NCBI GenBank assembly: GCA_936432065.2
Contig: OW386285.2
Location: forward strand, 37,937,920-38,001,919
From: Rutpela maculata
Lineage: Eukaryota > Arthropoda > Insecta > Coleoptera > Cerambycidae
Length of the DNA stretch: 64,000 bases
Direction of reading: 5' to 3'
Shown here: piece after piece, positions 54,786 through 64,000 of the stretch
How positions within the stretch are numbered: position 1 is the stretch's first letter
Layout: every line of letters begins with the position of its first letter
Position numbers and translations under genes: made by a program
The notes under the pieces: model-generated
The model's input: the letters and a program-made list of their open reading frames with translations, nothing else
What the model was told of the DNA's origin: nothing
Database searches by the model: none

Positions 54786-55272
54786 ATGATAAGACATAAA
54801 CTAAAAAATAAACACTCATCAGGACATGACGATGTACCCTCATTTCTCATTAAAAGAGTAATGATGGAAATAATCAAACCCTTAGTTTATATTGTAAACC
54901 TATCATTTTCTGCTGGAGCTTTTCCAGAAATTTTAAAAATTGGGAAAGTTATTCCTGTTCATAAAAAAAATAATATACAAGGGTTACAAAATTACAGACC
55001 AGTTACCATACCTTCAGGGTTTTCAAAAATTATTGAATATTGCTTTTTAAACCGATTACTGATTTTTCTGAATAAAAATAATACACTTTCACATAACCAG
55101 CACGGATTCTTAAATAATAAATCAACTCATAGTGCAATGCAATCGTTTTATGAAAAGATAATAATGTATGTCGAAGCAGGTGAATGTCCTGTCGGTATCT
55201 TTTGCGATTTAAGCAGGGCATTTTACTGCGTTAATCATAAAAAACTTATCTCCAAAGTTTCTAAGTACGGGG
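54786..55272 (+). pseudogene. LINE reverse transcriptase, N-terminal half, copy 1
   Basis: Reads KNKHSSGHDDVPSFLIKRV, IIKPLVYIVNLSFSAGAFP, KIGKVIPVHKK, NYRPVTIPSGFSKIIEYC, HNQHGFLNNKSTHSAMQSFY and GIFCDLSRAFYCVNHKKLI. These are the fingers and first palm motifs, with the first catalytic Asp in FCDLSRAF (Cys expected before the V is kept; Asp after F is Tyr). The frame is cut at SKYG by the MITE at 55273. Jockey/CR1 type. The matching C-terminal half lies at 57,617. Confidence 0.9.
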
Positions 55273-56038
55273 CAGGGTGTATTAAATAGGTGGTCCGACG
55301 TACGGCACTTTCCTATTATAATAATGGCTTCATAAGTGCACGGTTACTATTTACTTTAGTAGATGGCGCGAGCAATAAGGTCCTATAATTACCTGGGTTT
55401 GTGCATCGTATAACTAACATAACCTCAAATAGTAAGGTTTTCCGTTTATTCTCATTTTTAATGTTTGTATAGGCATTCTAGTTTGGAGGCATACTGGCTC
55501 CAAGCAAATATTTAAAAATTCACGCAAATAATTTTTCAATATTGTTGATTAATAAAAATAGACTGTTAATTATAGGTTAGATTCCTAACCTGCAAAAAGT
55601 CTCTTATTTTATTGTGACAAACTATTTAAAACTTCATACACATTGCGTTGAACTTGATTTTGGTTGAAAGTACGGGAACCAGGTAGAAATTTTAGTAATA
55701 GCTACGTAATACTTGTAAATCTTAAGAAATATATTTTTGAGGTTAGCTGTGGCGACACGTGGAATGCTGCATGTAGTGTTGCATATATTCTTTCAATGTT
55801 TTAATTTAGCAACTTAATGTCAGATGTCACTGGACTCTTGTTTCACTAAACAAAAACAAAAGGCCGGGAATGTATGCAACACGGTATGCACGTATGCACA
55901 AAACCTGTAAAATTATCTATCTATGCGTAAGTAATGAGAGAACTTATTGGTCCTGCCATCTATTACATTATGTACAAAGTAAGCACTTATGAAGCCACTG
56001 TGAGAGTTGTCGTCGCACCGCCTATTTAATACACCCTG
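55273..56038. mobile_element. hAT-like MITE, copy 1 (766 bp)
   Basis: Ends CAGGGTGTATTAAATAGG and the exact inverse. It is flanked by a perfect 8-bp target duplication GTACGGGG (55265-55272 and 56039-56046). The inverted repeat extends to about 30 bp with mismatches. It has no transposase. The CAGGGTG start and 8-bp duplication are hAT-type hallmarks. Confidence 0.9.
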
Positions 56039-56363
56039 GTACGGGGTACACGGGGGGTCGCGGTGATCAAGGCCAATCAGGCAGCCTCTCATAAAATGTC
56101 TAATGTATTTTCATAGAAATCATCCAGAAAAATACAGGATACGTTTAAAATGTACATAGTACAAATGTGAATATTGTTGAAGGGCAACGAAAATTCTTTT
56201 CCAATCGATTTAAAAAAATGTAGAAATAAAGTTGAACAAGAATAACTGGAGAGAAATTTTGAAAAAAAAGGTCTACAAAGTGTTGCGACACCGTACTGGC
56301 GCACTCTATAGTCATATTACAGTTTTTTTTCTATATTTTAGGAACGGGTGATAGATAAATAAT

Positions 56364-56850
56364 ATGATAAGACATAAACTAAAAAATAAACACTCATCAG
56401 GACATGACGATGTACCCTCATTTCTCATTAAAAGAGTAATGATGGAAATAATCAAACCCTTAGTTTATATTGTAAACCTATCATTTTCTGCTGGAGCTTT
56501 TCCAGAAATTTTAAAAATTGGGAAAGTTATTCCTGTTCATAAAAAAAATAATATACAAGGGTTACAAAATTACAGACCAGTTACCATACCTTCAGGGTTT
56601 TCAAAAATTATTGAATATTGCTTTTTAAACCGATTACTGATTTTTCTGAATAAAAATAATACACTTTCACATAACCAGCACGGATTCTTAAATAATAAAT
56701 CAACTCATAGTGCAATGCAATCGTTTTATGAAAAGATAATAATGTATGTCGAAGCAGGTGAATGTCCTGTCGGTATCTTTTGCGATTTAAGCAGGGCATT
56801 TTACTGCGTTAATCATAAAAAACTTATCTCCAAAGTTTCTAAGTACGGGG
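56364..56850 (+). pseudogene. LINE reverse transcriptase, N-terminal half, copy 2
   Basis: Identical in sequence to 54786-55272 and cut at the same position by the second MITE copy. This copy, not copy 1, adjoins the C-terminal half, which resumes at the codon after the MITE. Confidence 0.9.
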
Positions 56851-57616
56851 CAGGGTGTATTAAATAGGTGGTCCGACGTACGGCACTTTCCTATTATAAT
56901 AATGGCTTCATAAGTGCACGGTTACTATTTACTTTAGTAGATGGCGCGAGCAATAAGGTCCTATAATTACCTGGGTTTGTGCATCGTATAACTAACATAA
57001 CCTCAAATAGTAAGGTTTTCCGTTTATTCTCATTTTTAATGTTTGTATAGGCATTCTAGTTTGGAGGCATACTGGCTCCAAGCAAATATTTAAAAATTCA
57101 CGCAAATAATTTTTCAATATTGTTGATTAATAAAAATAGACTGTTAATTATAGGTTAGATTCCTAACCTGCAAAAAGTCTCTTATTTTATTGTGACAAAC
57201 TATTTAAAACTTCATACACATTGCGTTGAACTTGATTTTGGTTGAAAGTACGGGAACCAGGTAGAAATTTTAGTAATAGCTACGTAATACTTGTAAATCT
57301 TAAGAAATATATTTTTGAGGTTAGCTGTGGCGACACGTGGAATGCTGCATGTAGTGTTGCATATATTCTTTCAATGTTTTAATTTAGCAACTTAATGTCA
57401 GATGTCACTGGACTCTTGTTTCACTAAACAAAAACAAAAGGCCGGGAATGTATGCAACACGGTATGCACGTATGCACAAAACCTGTAAAATTATCTATCT
57501 ATGCGTAAGTAATGAGAGAACTTATTGGTCCTGCCATCTATTACATTATGTACAAAGTAAGCACTTATGAAGCCACTGTGAGAGTTGTCGTCGCACCGCC
57601 TATTTAATACACCCTG
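56851..57616. mobile_element. hAT-like MITE, copy 2 (766 bp)
   Basis: Same ends and flanking GTACGGGG as copy 1. On its right the reverse transcriptase continues after the second GTACGGGG, so this copy still sits in its original insertion site. Confidence 0.9.
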
Positions 57617-58641
57617 GTACGGGGTAAGGGGCCTAACCTTAGACTGGGTTGAAAGTTATTTGTCATGTCGCAAACAGTATGTGTCAGTTACCAATATTAC
57701 GCACAATACAATTGATTCTGTTAACTCGGCATCTGTAGAAATTAATATGGGCGTGCCACAAGGGTCGGTATTAGGTCCCTTATTATTTTTATTATATATT
57801 AATGATCTGGATGGTTTGAGTGCTTTAGCAGATTTTACTTTTTATGCAGATGACACATCCATTATACTATCTGATAAAAATATTGATATTTTAGAGATGA
57901 ATTGTGATGTTTTATTGAAAAACCTTAGTAATTGCTTTAGTGAAAATTCTCTTTATTTTAATGTTGAGAAAACACAGGCATTAGTGTTTCACAATAGACA
58001 AAAGAAATGTGATTATCCAAATATTCAACTTGATAATACGTCAATATCAAACAAGGACGTCCAATGTAAAATTTTTGGGTATAAATATTGACAGTTGCTT
58101 GAACTGGAAAAGCCATTGTGAATTACTGATAGCCAAATTACATTCAGTAGTTTATCAGTTCAAAAATGTAAAAAATGTTCTAAACATGGCTCAACTAGAG
58201 GAATTTATATTTTACTGAGGTTGATTCTCGGTTAAGATATGGTGTTTGTTTTTGGGGGATTTCCACCCTATCAAATAATGTATTTTTAGCCCAAAAGCGT
58301 GTGATAAGATGTATGGTAGGTTTATCCACAAGAGAGACCTGTAAAAATATATTTAATCTTGACACTTCCGTCAATTTTCATTTTTGAACTATGTTTATTT
58401 GTCTTTAAAAACAAGAGTAAATCTACATAATGTAAATACCAGGCAAAAACCCGATCTTTATGTGCCCTTCAGTAAATTAAATGTCTCTGTAAATTCACCT
58501 AGTTGTCTAGGACCTAGGGTTTTTAATCACCTCCCTGTGGAAATAAAACATTGCAATAAACTTGAACTATTTAGAAAGAAACTTGAAATATTTTTAATTA
58601 GCAAAACCTTCTACAAATTAGAAGAATATTTTAATATGTAA
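57617..58641 (+). pseudogene. LINE reverse transcriptase, C-terminal half
   Basis: Resumes after the MITE: GLTLDWVESYLSCRKQYV, NMGVPQGSVLGPLLFLLYIN, FYADDTSII (the Asp-Asp pair), NSLYFNVEKTQALVF. A frameshift near 58,060 moves to KFLGINIDSCLNWKSHCELL, then more frame breaks, RCMVGLSTRETCKNIFN, NYVYLSLKTRVNLHNVN, GPRVFNHLPVEIKHCNK and FRKKLEIFL. The frame ends at 58641. Together with 56364-56850 it makes one Jockey/CR1-type ORF2, without a visible endonuclease upstream. Confidence 0.85.
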
Positions 58642-58785
58642 AGTGATCTGTGATTTACTTCTTTTTTTTCTTCTTCTTCTCTCTTTTAGATATTAACACT
58701 GACTATTCCTATACAATAATGTATCATATTGTCATAAAAGGAAAATAAAGTTTATTATTATATTATTATTATTATTATTATCCTC
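58642..58785 (+). repeat. LINE 3' end with (TTA)n tail
   Basis: AAAATAAAGTTTATTATTATATTATTATTATTATTATTATC at about 58,742-58,782 closes the element, the same type of tail as at 26,337-26,385. Confidence 0.8.
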
Positions 58786-59750
58786 CGCCTTTATGGTATC
58801 TCAGCGTGGACAAAATTTACTGATTTGACCCATCTCGTTATCGATTATCTGCTCCTCGTCTCTTCACTGATTTGCTTTGACTCGCATGGTGTGTTATTCA
58901 ATGTTCCCTCTATTTTGTATTTATCTATTTATTTAAGTTCACTATCCTTCAGAACATGGTTCCAATTACAAGGTATCAAAAATATATATAAAAATAGTAA
59001 GATATAAGACAATATTGAATAACAATACAACATAAACTATTAATTAATGACATATAACATAACACAGGACAGTAGTTTATAAATAACATAAAATGACTAA
59101 TAATTAATTGATGATGTAATGACTGAACGACCAAAAATTAAGTAAAAGAATTATTAAAAGTAAGAAGGAACAATAATTCAATAAAGCGATTCCAATAAAA
59201 GAAAAATATTTTTATTATATGTTTACAGCTGAGTTTGTGTTAAAATTTATCGTTAATTCCCTTATTTTGCGGTAGGATATATCAATAATGCACTTGACCT
59301 TTGAATAAGCAAGCTAGAAATATTGGCGATATTTCTAATAAGTTTGTATAGGAGTGCTTAAATCTCAGGAAGTCGTAATGATAATTTTGGCACATTGAAA
59401 TATAAGGAATGTAAGACTTGGGGACAGTCAAACTTATGTTTAATGATATTATGAAGAAAGCCGAAGAGTGCATAGATCTTCTTTCCTTCCGCTATACAAA
59501 ACCATACATATTTATAGCAAATCATGGGAAAAACTGTCTAGGTACACTCTATTTTCCTTAAAGTTCATAAAGCTTAATCATTTACGCTGGATGTTTTCTA
59601 AATTATTTAGGTACACTGTATATAATAGATACATGTGTTATGTTATACTAACGTTTTATTATCTTTTAATATAACATCCGATTGCGTCACAACATCCATA
59701 ACGCTAGATTAATACAACCTCCCTTCCTTTAAGATATAACATATAAATAA
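58786..59750. other. No gene recognised
   Basis: AT-rich with unremarkable short frames. Confidence 0.4.
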
Positions 59751-59754
59751 TAAT

Positions 59755-60403
59755 TTAAGTAACATAGTCGTTAAACCAACAAGATTTCTTAGTTTCTCTT
59801 CGTATCCTACTCGGATTTAAATCTGAATTATTCACTACTATACCTTTAGTTTCATCGATATCAATGATATCATTATTTCCTTCCAAATTTCCATTTACAT
59901 TCGAAGTCTCTTCTAAATCATCGCCTTCTGGTACATCATAATTCTCAGAATGGGCCTTAGAAGAAGCATTTATTCTGATATCAGACATAAGTATCATTTC
60001 CAACATCATTTTTAGTTGGTAAATCCTGTTCTGGACTTGCAATCAAATGCCACCTGTTTCTTTTAAGTTCCCTTGTCTGTTTTTACAATATATGATCTTG
60101 GTTCTTTGGCTTTACATAGTATTTTCCATACGCATTTAAATTTGTTAAAAACACTGTGTATCGTTTATTTAATTCCACTAAATCTGTGGTTCTGTGCTTT
60201 TTATTATAATCTTTCTCTTGTTTACTGTTTCGCATCGTATTTTTGTCAAAAATCAAAGCCCCATAAAAAAACTCCGATGAGTTATATCCACATAACCACG
60301 GAGTGGTTCTATACGCTAATAAGGCATCAAAAATTTTATCCTTTGCGACAGATTCAATAACACCATTTGACTGATGATGATATGGACTGCTGACAAGCAC
60401 CAC
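59755..60403 (-). pseudogene. Gypsy-like LTR-retrotransposon integrase fragment
   Basis: From about 60,400 the minus strand reads SSPYHHQSNGVIES, holding the third catalytic acidic residue (Glu) of a retroviral-type integrase. After an internal deletion come DALLAYRTTPW and SSEFFYGAL, the usual core end. Then follow a basic tail, a break, and an acidic region ending in SRIRRETKK and FNDYV at 59,755, a layout typical of Gypsy/Ty3 polyprotein ends. The first two catalytic residues, other pol domains and LTRs are absent. Only a dead 3' scrap of the gene remains. Confidence 0.65.
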
Positions 60404-60978
60404 TTAATAACATCTGAATTAGATCACGTCCTTGATGTTTCGACATGGCCTGTAGTGGGGCACAATCATCGTATGACTCGAGCGGGCATGTCATCCGTGT
60501 AGATCAGAAAACCGATATTTATAGAGGAAGTTATACCATCTAGAAAAAATTGAACAAGAGGGATCCTTGCATTGAGCTCTAACCTTAATATAAAATCTTA
60601 TTAAGATCTAGTCGATCGAGGGCCTTGAAGAATCTGTATGCAAAATTAACTTAACCATGTTTGCGACAGATTCAATAACACCGTTTGACTGATGATAGTA
60701 TGGACTGCTGACAAGCACCACTTGATAACATCTGAATTAGATCACGTCCTTGATGTTTCGACATGGCCTGTAGTCTGGCACAATTATCGTATGACTCGAG
60801 CGAGCATGTCATCCGTGTAGATCAGAAAACCGATATTTATAGAGGAAGTTATACCATCTAGAAAAAATTGAACAAGAAGGATCCTTGCATTGAGCTCTAA
60901 CCTTAATATAAAATCTTATTAAGATCTAGTCGATCGAGGGCCTTGAAGAATCTGTATGCAAAATTAACTTGACCATGT
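60342..60978. repeat. 318-bp tandem duplication
   Basis: Unit 1 60342-60659 and unit 2 60660-60978, starting TTTGCGACAGATTCAATAACACC and differing at a handful of bases. The first about 60 bp of each unit codes for the integrase HHQSNG segment on the minus strand; the rest is non-coding. Unit 2 lacks the downstream integrase part. Confidence 0.95.
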
Positions 60979-62012
60979 TTATCCGACATATACTGGATTA
61001 TATAATTAATTGTGGTTGAGACATAGCACTCACGAATCCACGTCTTTTACGTGCTCATATATCCTAGAGCAGAGAATCTAAAAAATCATTGCATATACAA
61101 TATACAATTGCTTTTAACGACTTGATATCGTAACACAGAATAGTAACTATAGTAGTAATTTTCTGTGAAATATTTTTTTTTAATTGGAGATTGTATGGAT
61201 TTTTCAACGTTTGTTGAATCACTTACAATGAATTTTTGGAATGATTGGGAATTTGTTTATGCAGTGTAATAAAATAAATATATTAACAACCATACGTAGG
61301 AAGGTGGAATTGTAAATGTCACTATAATATAATATTATTCTTATACAGCAATGATACAACAATAAATAGTATGTGGTTTATAATAGCATGTTTTTTAGTT
61401 AAAATGTGTTTAATAGGGTCATAAATAATAAATAATTTAAAACAATAGTGTTCATATATTTTTTTTTAAATCGAATTATCTCATTACCTCATCTCGCGCA
61501 ATTCATATATTACTTATGAGTGCCACCTAGAGAAAAACTTACCATTGTCTCTTAAGAATATTAAAATTTTATTACCGTTTACTGTATTACAAATGAAACG
61601 CAATCTTTGAAATTAGCATAATGAAAACAATAAATTATAATTTTGTACAGTCTCCAAAGCGAGATTAGTACCGCAACTTACAGCTATATCTGACTCAAAT
61701 CAAACTTTATATGCACGTAAGACTTTATATGTTATTCGCAATAGCCGAAATCTTCCACTGCCCGAATTTTTTGTCCACAACGCGTTGTGGCTATAGCAAT
61801 ATACCCATGATACGTGTAGAAGCTATTTTGTCGAACAGTGAGTAATGCTAATTAACCAGAACGCGTTGTGGGTACATTATAACACCCAAAATGTGGAGCA
61901 TTTCTTTTGCACACGTCGCGTTTTGGTTACTGAGATTGAGTCACACTGCATTGTAGTTCCCGCTCTTTAAACGTTCGGCATCGTAGTAGAAGGACACATG
62001 TTAACCTAGCTA
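60979..62012. other. Mostly featureless; possible upstream region of the integrase relic
   Basis: AT-rich. The last 250 bp hold repeats of an ACGCGTTGTGG word, including the 16-bp palindrome at 61775-61790. Confidence 0.4.
61775..61925. promoter_or_regulatory. Repeated ACGCGTTGTGG word, one in a perfect palindrome
   Basis: CCACAACGCGTTGTGG (61775-61790) is a perfect 16-bp palindrome. ACGCGTTGTGGG recurs at 61,861 and a weaker TCGCGTTTTGG at about 61,916. They lie 90-240 bp before the integrase-like coding start at 62,013. They could be terminal repeats of that element or promoter sites; no direct evidence separates these. Confidence 0.5.
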
Positions 62013-62297
62013 GTGAATTTTGTGTGTCGTTCTTCTAAATATTTTAAGATGAAGGCTGAATTTGAACAAAGATTACGGGAATTGATGTTAGAGAAAAAAG
62101 AAAGGTCGTTCTTATTATCAGGTGAACGTTATCTACAAATTGTAAACGACACCAAAGAAGCACTACAAAGGAAACGGGACGCGCTTGAAATATCATCAAA
62201 GCATCATCGTAGATTAAAACGAAACGATTTGTTAACAGTTGGCGAAAAAGAAAAATTGGTTAGCAAAGAATATTTAGGAAACCATTTCATAATTTGA
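62013..62297 (+). pseudogene. Ginger/KRBA2-like integrase, N-terminal part
   Basis: A 94-codon frame reading MKAEFEQRLRELMLEKKE, FLLSGERYLQIVNDTKEAL, then HHRRLKRNDLLTVGEKEKLV. The charged helical start followed by RRLKR and GEKEKL fits the segment before the zinc-binding and catalytic domains in KRBA2-like integrases of insects (recalled). The ATG at 62049 (KAEFEQ) is a plausible start; the upstream codons from 62013 look non-homologous. The catalytic first half that should follow is missing. Confidence 0.55.
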
Positions 62298-62970
62298 GTA
62301 ATTTTCAGGTCATTCAAAAGTTGTCAGCAAGTTGGTCAGCTATCAAATTAGTTCACAGTAAACCTGGGCATTTCCAGAGCCAGGGCTCCGTTGAACGAGC
62401 AAATCAGGATGTTCGTGATAGCCTTGTAGCTTGGATGTCAAATAACAACTGTCAAAATTGGGCAAGAGGTCTTCGTATTGTTCAAAGCACTAAAAACCGC
62501 AGTTTCCATACTACCTGTATGGAAGCGAACACCTTATGAGGCCATGTTTGGAATTCCACAACGAAATTGACTTTTGGATACATGCTTGGATATCTCTGTT
62601 GTTAATGAAATTGAGACCGAAGAACAATTTGAAGAGCATTTGAAACTGATGAAAGACTCTTTACAAAAAGCAAATACTATCACTGAGAATCCTAATATTC
62701 AATTGGTGAATCGGAGGTAGAAATCGAAACGAATATCGGAAATGACGGTATGAATCAATGTTCTGTTTGTGATAACATGTACATGCCAGATAATGTGTGT
62801 ATTGAATGTAATGAACCATTTCATGCAATGTGTGCTGCTAATTTGGAAATATCAATATACAAACTTTGTGGCAATAAAAAAGCAGCTGATATAATGAGAA
62901 GAGGTTGCATTTTTTTATTTGATTTGTATACATTTTATGTGAAAAAAAAGGAAAAAATGTACTTTTAAAA
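62298..62970 (+). pseudogene. Ginger/KRBA2-like integrase, C-terminal part with zinc-finger end
   Basis: A TTTTCAG before FQVIQKL may be an acceptor. The frame reads SASWSAIKLVHSKPGHFQSQ, GSVERANQDVRDSLVAWM and NWARGLRIVQSTKN. This includes the integrase Glu (in SVERANQD), the third catalytic acidic residue. A frameshift then gives RTPYEAMFGIPQRN, VNEIETEEQFEEHLKLM and, after further breaks, NQCSVCDNMYMPDNVCIEC, NEPFHAMC (C-x2-C..C-x2-C..H-x2-C, a treble-clef-like finger). Gypsy-like and Ginger integrases share this core; the KRBA2-like finger favours the latter. The first two catalytic acidic residues are deleted. Confidence 0.65.
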
Positions 62971-63609
62971 TTGAATTTCGCGCCATTATCAGTCAGCCAT
63001 TTTGAATTTTCCAATTTTCTCTTCAAATTCGTAATTAGTGACCTCGAGTATAAAATTTGGACGATATTTTATTAATTTTAGAGCAATTATTAATTTTTTT
63101 TTAAACAGATGCAAATTACGCACTTTAGGATGCGTTTAATGGCTACAATCGGCCCATGTTAAATGACCCAATATGTTACTTAAGGCTCGTATAATACTAA
63201 AACAAACCATTTTCCTCAAATTTTTATGAATCTTAAATGAATATCTTTGAAAAAACCCTTGAAAAATGCACAAAAACAGCAAAAAATGCACTTTTTTTGC
63301 ATAATTATGCATTTTTAGGTACTTTTCCCGTCGTTCTGTGCGTACGGACTATGATTTTTCAAGTTTTTATACCTAAAAGAGGCATTCTATGCAATATAAT
63401 CTTTTGGAGATAAAACTTCTTGAAAATCACCTTTTTTTTTATTAATTCCAACGGCCTAAGTGTAGTGTTCTATTATTGTCTATTAGACGAATAGGAAAAC
63501 AAAATAATTCAAAAATTTCATATCGCATTACTTTCCCTATTGATAATTAAAAATTGATTTCAAATAAATTACAGTAACGAAATAAAAATAAACATAAATA
63601 ATATTTTAG
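62971..63609. other. No gene recognised
   Basis: AT-rich with short poly-T and A-rich runs; no motif. Confidence 0.4.
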
Positions 63610-63960
63610 AAAATGTGAACATTCGAAGTATGTTCTTTCAACGTGATGAAGCCCCGCTGCATTTTTCTAACTAAATTAGCAACCATTTAAATGATACACA
63701 CCCAATTAGGTGAATTAGTCACGGGGGTCCTCATGTATGGCCAGCAAGGTCTCCAGATTGGAACCCTGTAGATTATTTTATAAGGACACTTAAAGAGTCG
63801 GGTCTACAATGTGGATGTTAATAGCAGAGATCAATTAATTTCAAAGGATTGTTGAGTGCTGCTACAAAATTAAAAACAGTCGAGATATAAGAATATCATC
63901 GGTCATCTCGTTAACCACATCAACTGAAGCTGAAAGAAGACATTTTGACCATAAAATTTA
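63610..63960 (+). pseudogene. Tc1/mariner-type transposase C-terminal fragment
   Basis: Read through several stops: MFFQRDEAPLHF (second catalytic Asp), NHLNDTHPI, HGGPHVWPARSPDWNPVDYF (third catalytic Asp, in SPDWNP), GHLKESG, then C-terminal helices ending near HFDHKI. The upstream helix-turn-helix and first Asp are missing. It completes, in a different place, the family represented by the N-terminal half at 18.6-19.1 kb (minus strand). The window ends shortly after. Confidence 0.75.
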
Positions 63961-64000
63961 CCGAAAATAAAAAAATTACGATGCCATATTGTGTGAATCT

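Larger units (their letters stand above)
54471..56048. repeat. 1,578-bp tandem duplication, unit 1
   Basis: The unit begins CACGGGGGGTCGCGGTGATC and ends GGTACGGGGTA. I saw no difference from unit 2 (56,049-57,626). It contains about 315 bp of AT-rich flank, half a reverse transcriptase and a MITE. The junction carries a shared CGGGG run that could have promoted the duplication. Confidence 0.95.
56049..57626. repeat. 1,578-bp tandem duplication, unit 2
   Basis: Second unit, apparently identical base for base to unit 1, including MITE and reverse-transcriptase half. Either very recent or an assembly artefact. Confidence 0.95.

Noticed and set aside
1..64000. CRISPR arrays, operons, riboswitches, ribosome-binding sites
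   Set aside because: No regular short direct repeats with unique spacers and no bacterial gene arrangement; the window is clearly animal DNA.

Overview
This window looks like AT-rich, repeat-laden intergenic or intronic DNA from an insect, quite possibly a beetle; the species call is inference. There is no bacterial-style gene organisation, operon, ribosome-binding site or CRISPR array. Nearly every recognisable coding stretch is a fragment of a transposable element broken by stops and frameshifts. The best candidate for a host-gene piece is one small open block with good splice borders (12,591-12,703, +), so the window may lie within very large introns of a gene on the plus strand.

Layout. 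1.0-2.1 kb: minus-strand relic of a cysteine-rich-tail protein, interrupted by a broken THAP-like finger and a 97-bp direct repeat. 3.5-4.4 kb: degenerate tandem repeats and a 42-bp hairpin. 5.3-6.2 kb: Crypton-like tyrosine recombinase relic. 6.8-7.6 kb: two-monomer tandem repeat. 8.3-8.6 kb: non-LTR reverse transcriptase scrap and (GA)n. 10-12 kb: SINE-like repeats and a minisatellite. 13.2-14.7 kb: foldback repeats. 16.3-17.1 kb: degenerate LINE. 18.6-19.1 kb: Tc1/mariner-type transposase relic. 19.2-21.4 kb: foldback whose arms each carry a second kind of cysteine-rich tail. 23.4-24.7 kb: two foldbacks, one with tRNA-like Pol III boxes in both arms. 25.1-29.4 kb: LINE 3' ends. 29.6-31.3 and 31.6-35.9 kb: long-inverted-repeat elements, the second with a cysteine-rich-tail gene split by a hAT-like element. 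36.3-37.0 kb: short inverted-repeat element. 38-43.3 kb: LINE tails and a 2.1-kb palindrome. 44.1-45.0 kb: palindrome carrying seven copies of a 16-bp motif. 45.2-48.7 kb: the most complete LINE (endonuclease, reverse transcriptase, TCTA tail). 50-53 kb: LINE fragments and two more cysteine-rich tails. 54.5-58.8 kb: a LINE split by a hAT-like MITE, then duplicated in tandem as an apparently identical 1,578-bp unit. 59.7-61 kb: gypsy-like integrase scrap and a 318-bp duplication. 62-63 kb: Ginger/KRBA2-like integrase relic. 63.6 kb to the end: another Tc1-type transposase relic.

There is no shared pathway; the shared theme is mobile DNA. Two themes stand out. First, proteins ending in a W-G-W, proline and cysteine-cluster tail recur six times (four of one type, two of another) and sit inside inverted-repeat elements in two loci. 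Second, there is an unusual density of long inverted repeats, at least ten, whose transcripts could fold into long double-stranded RNA. All boundaries and identities were read by eye; no alignment or database search was run.
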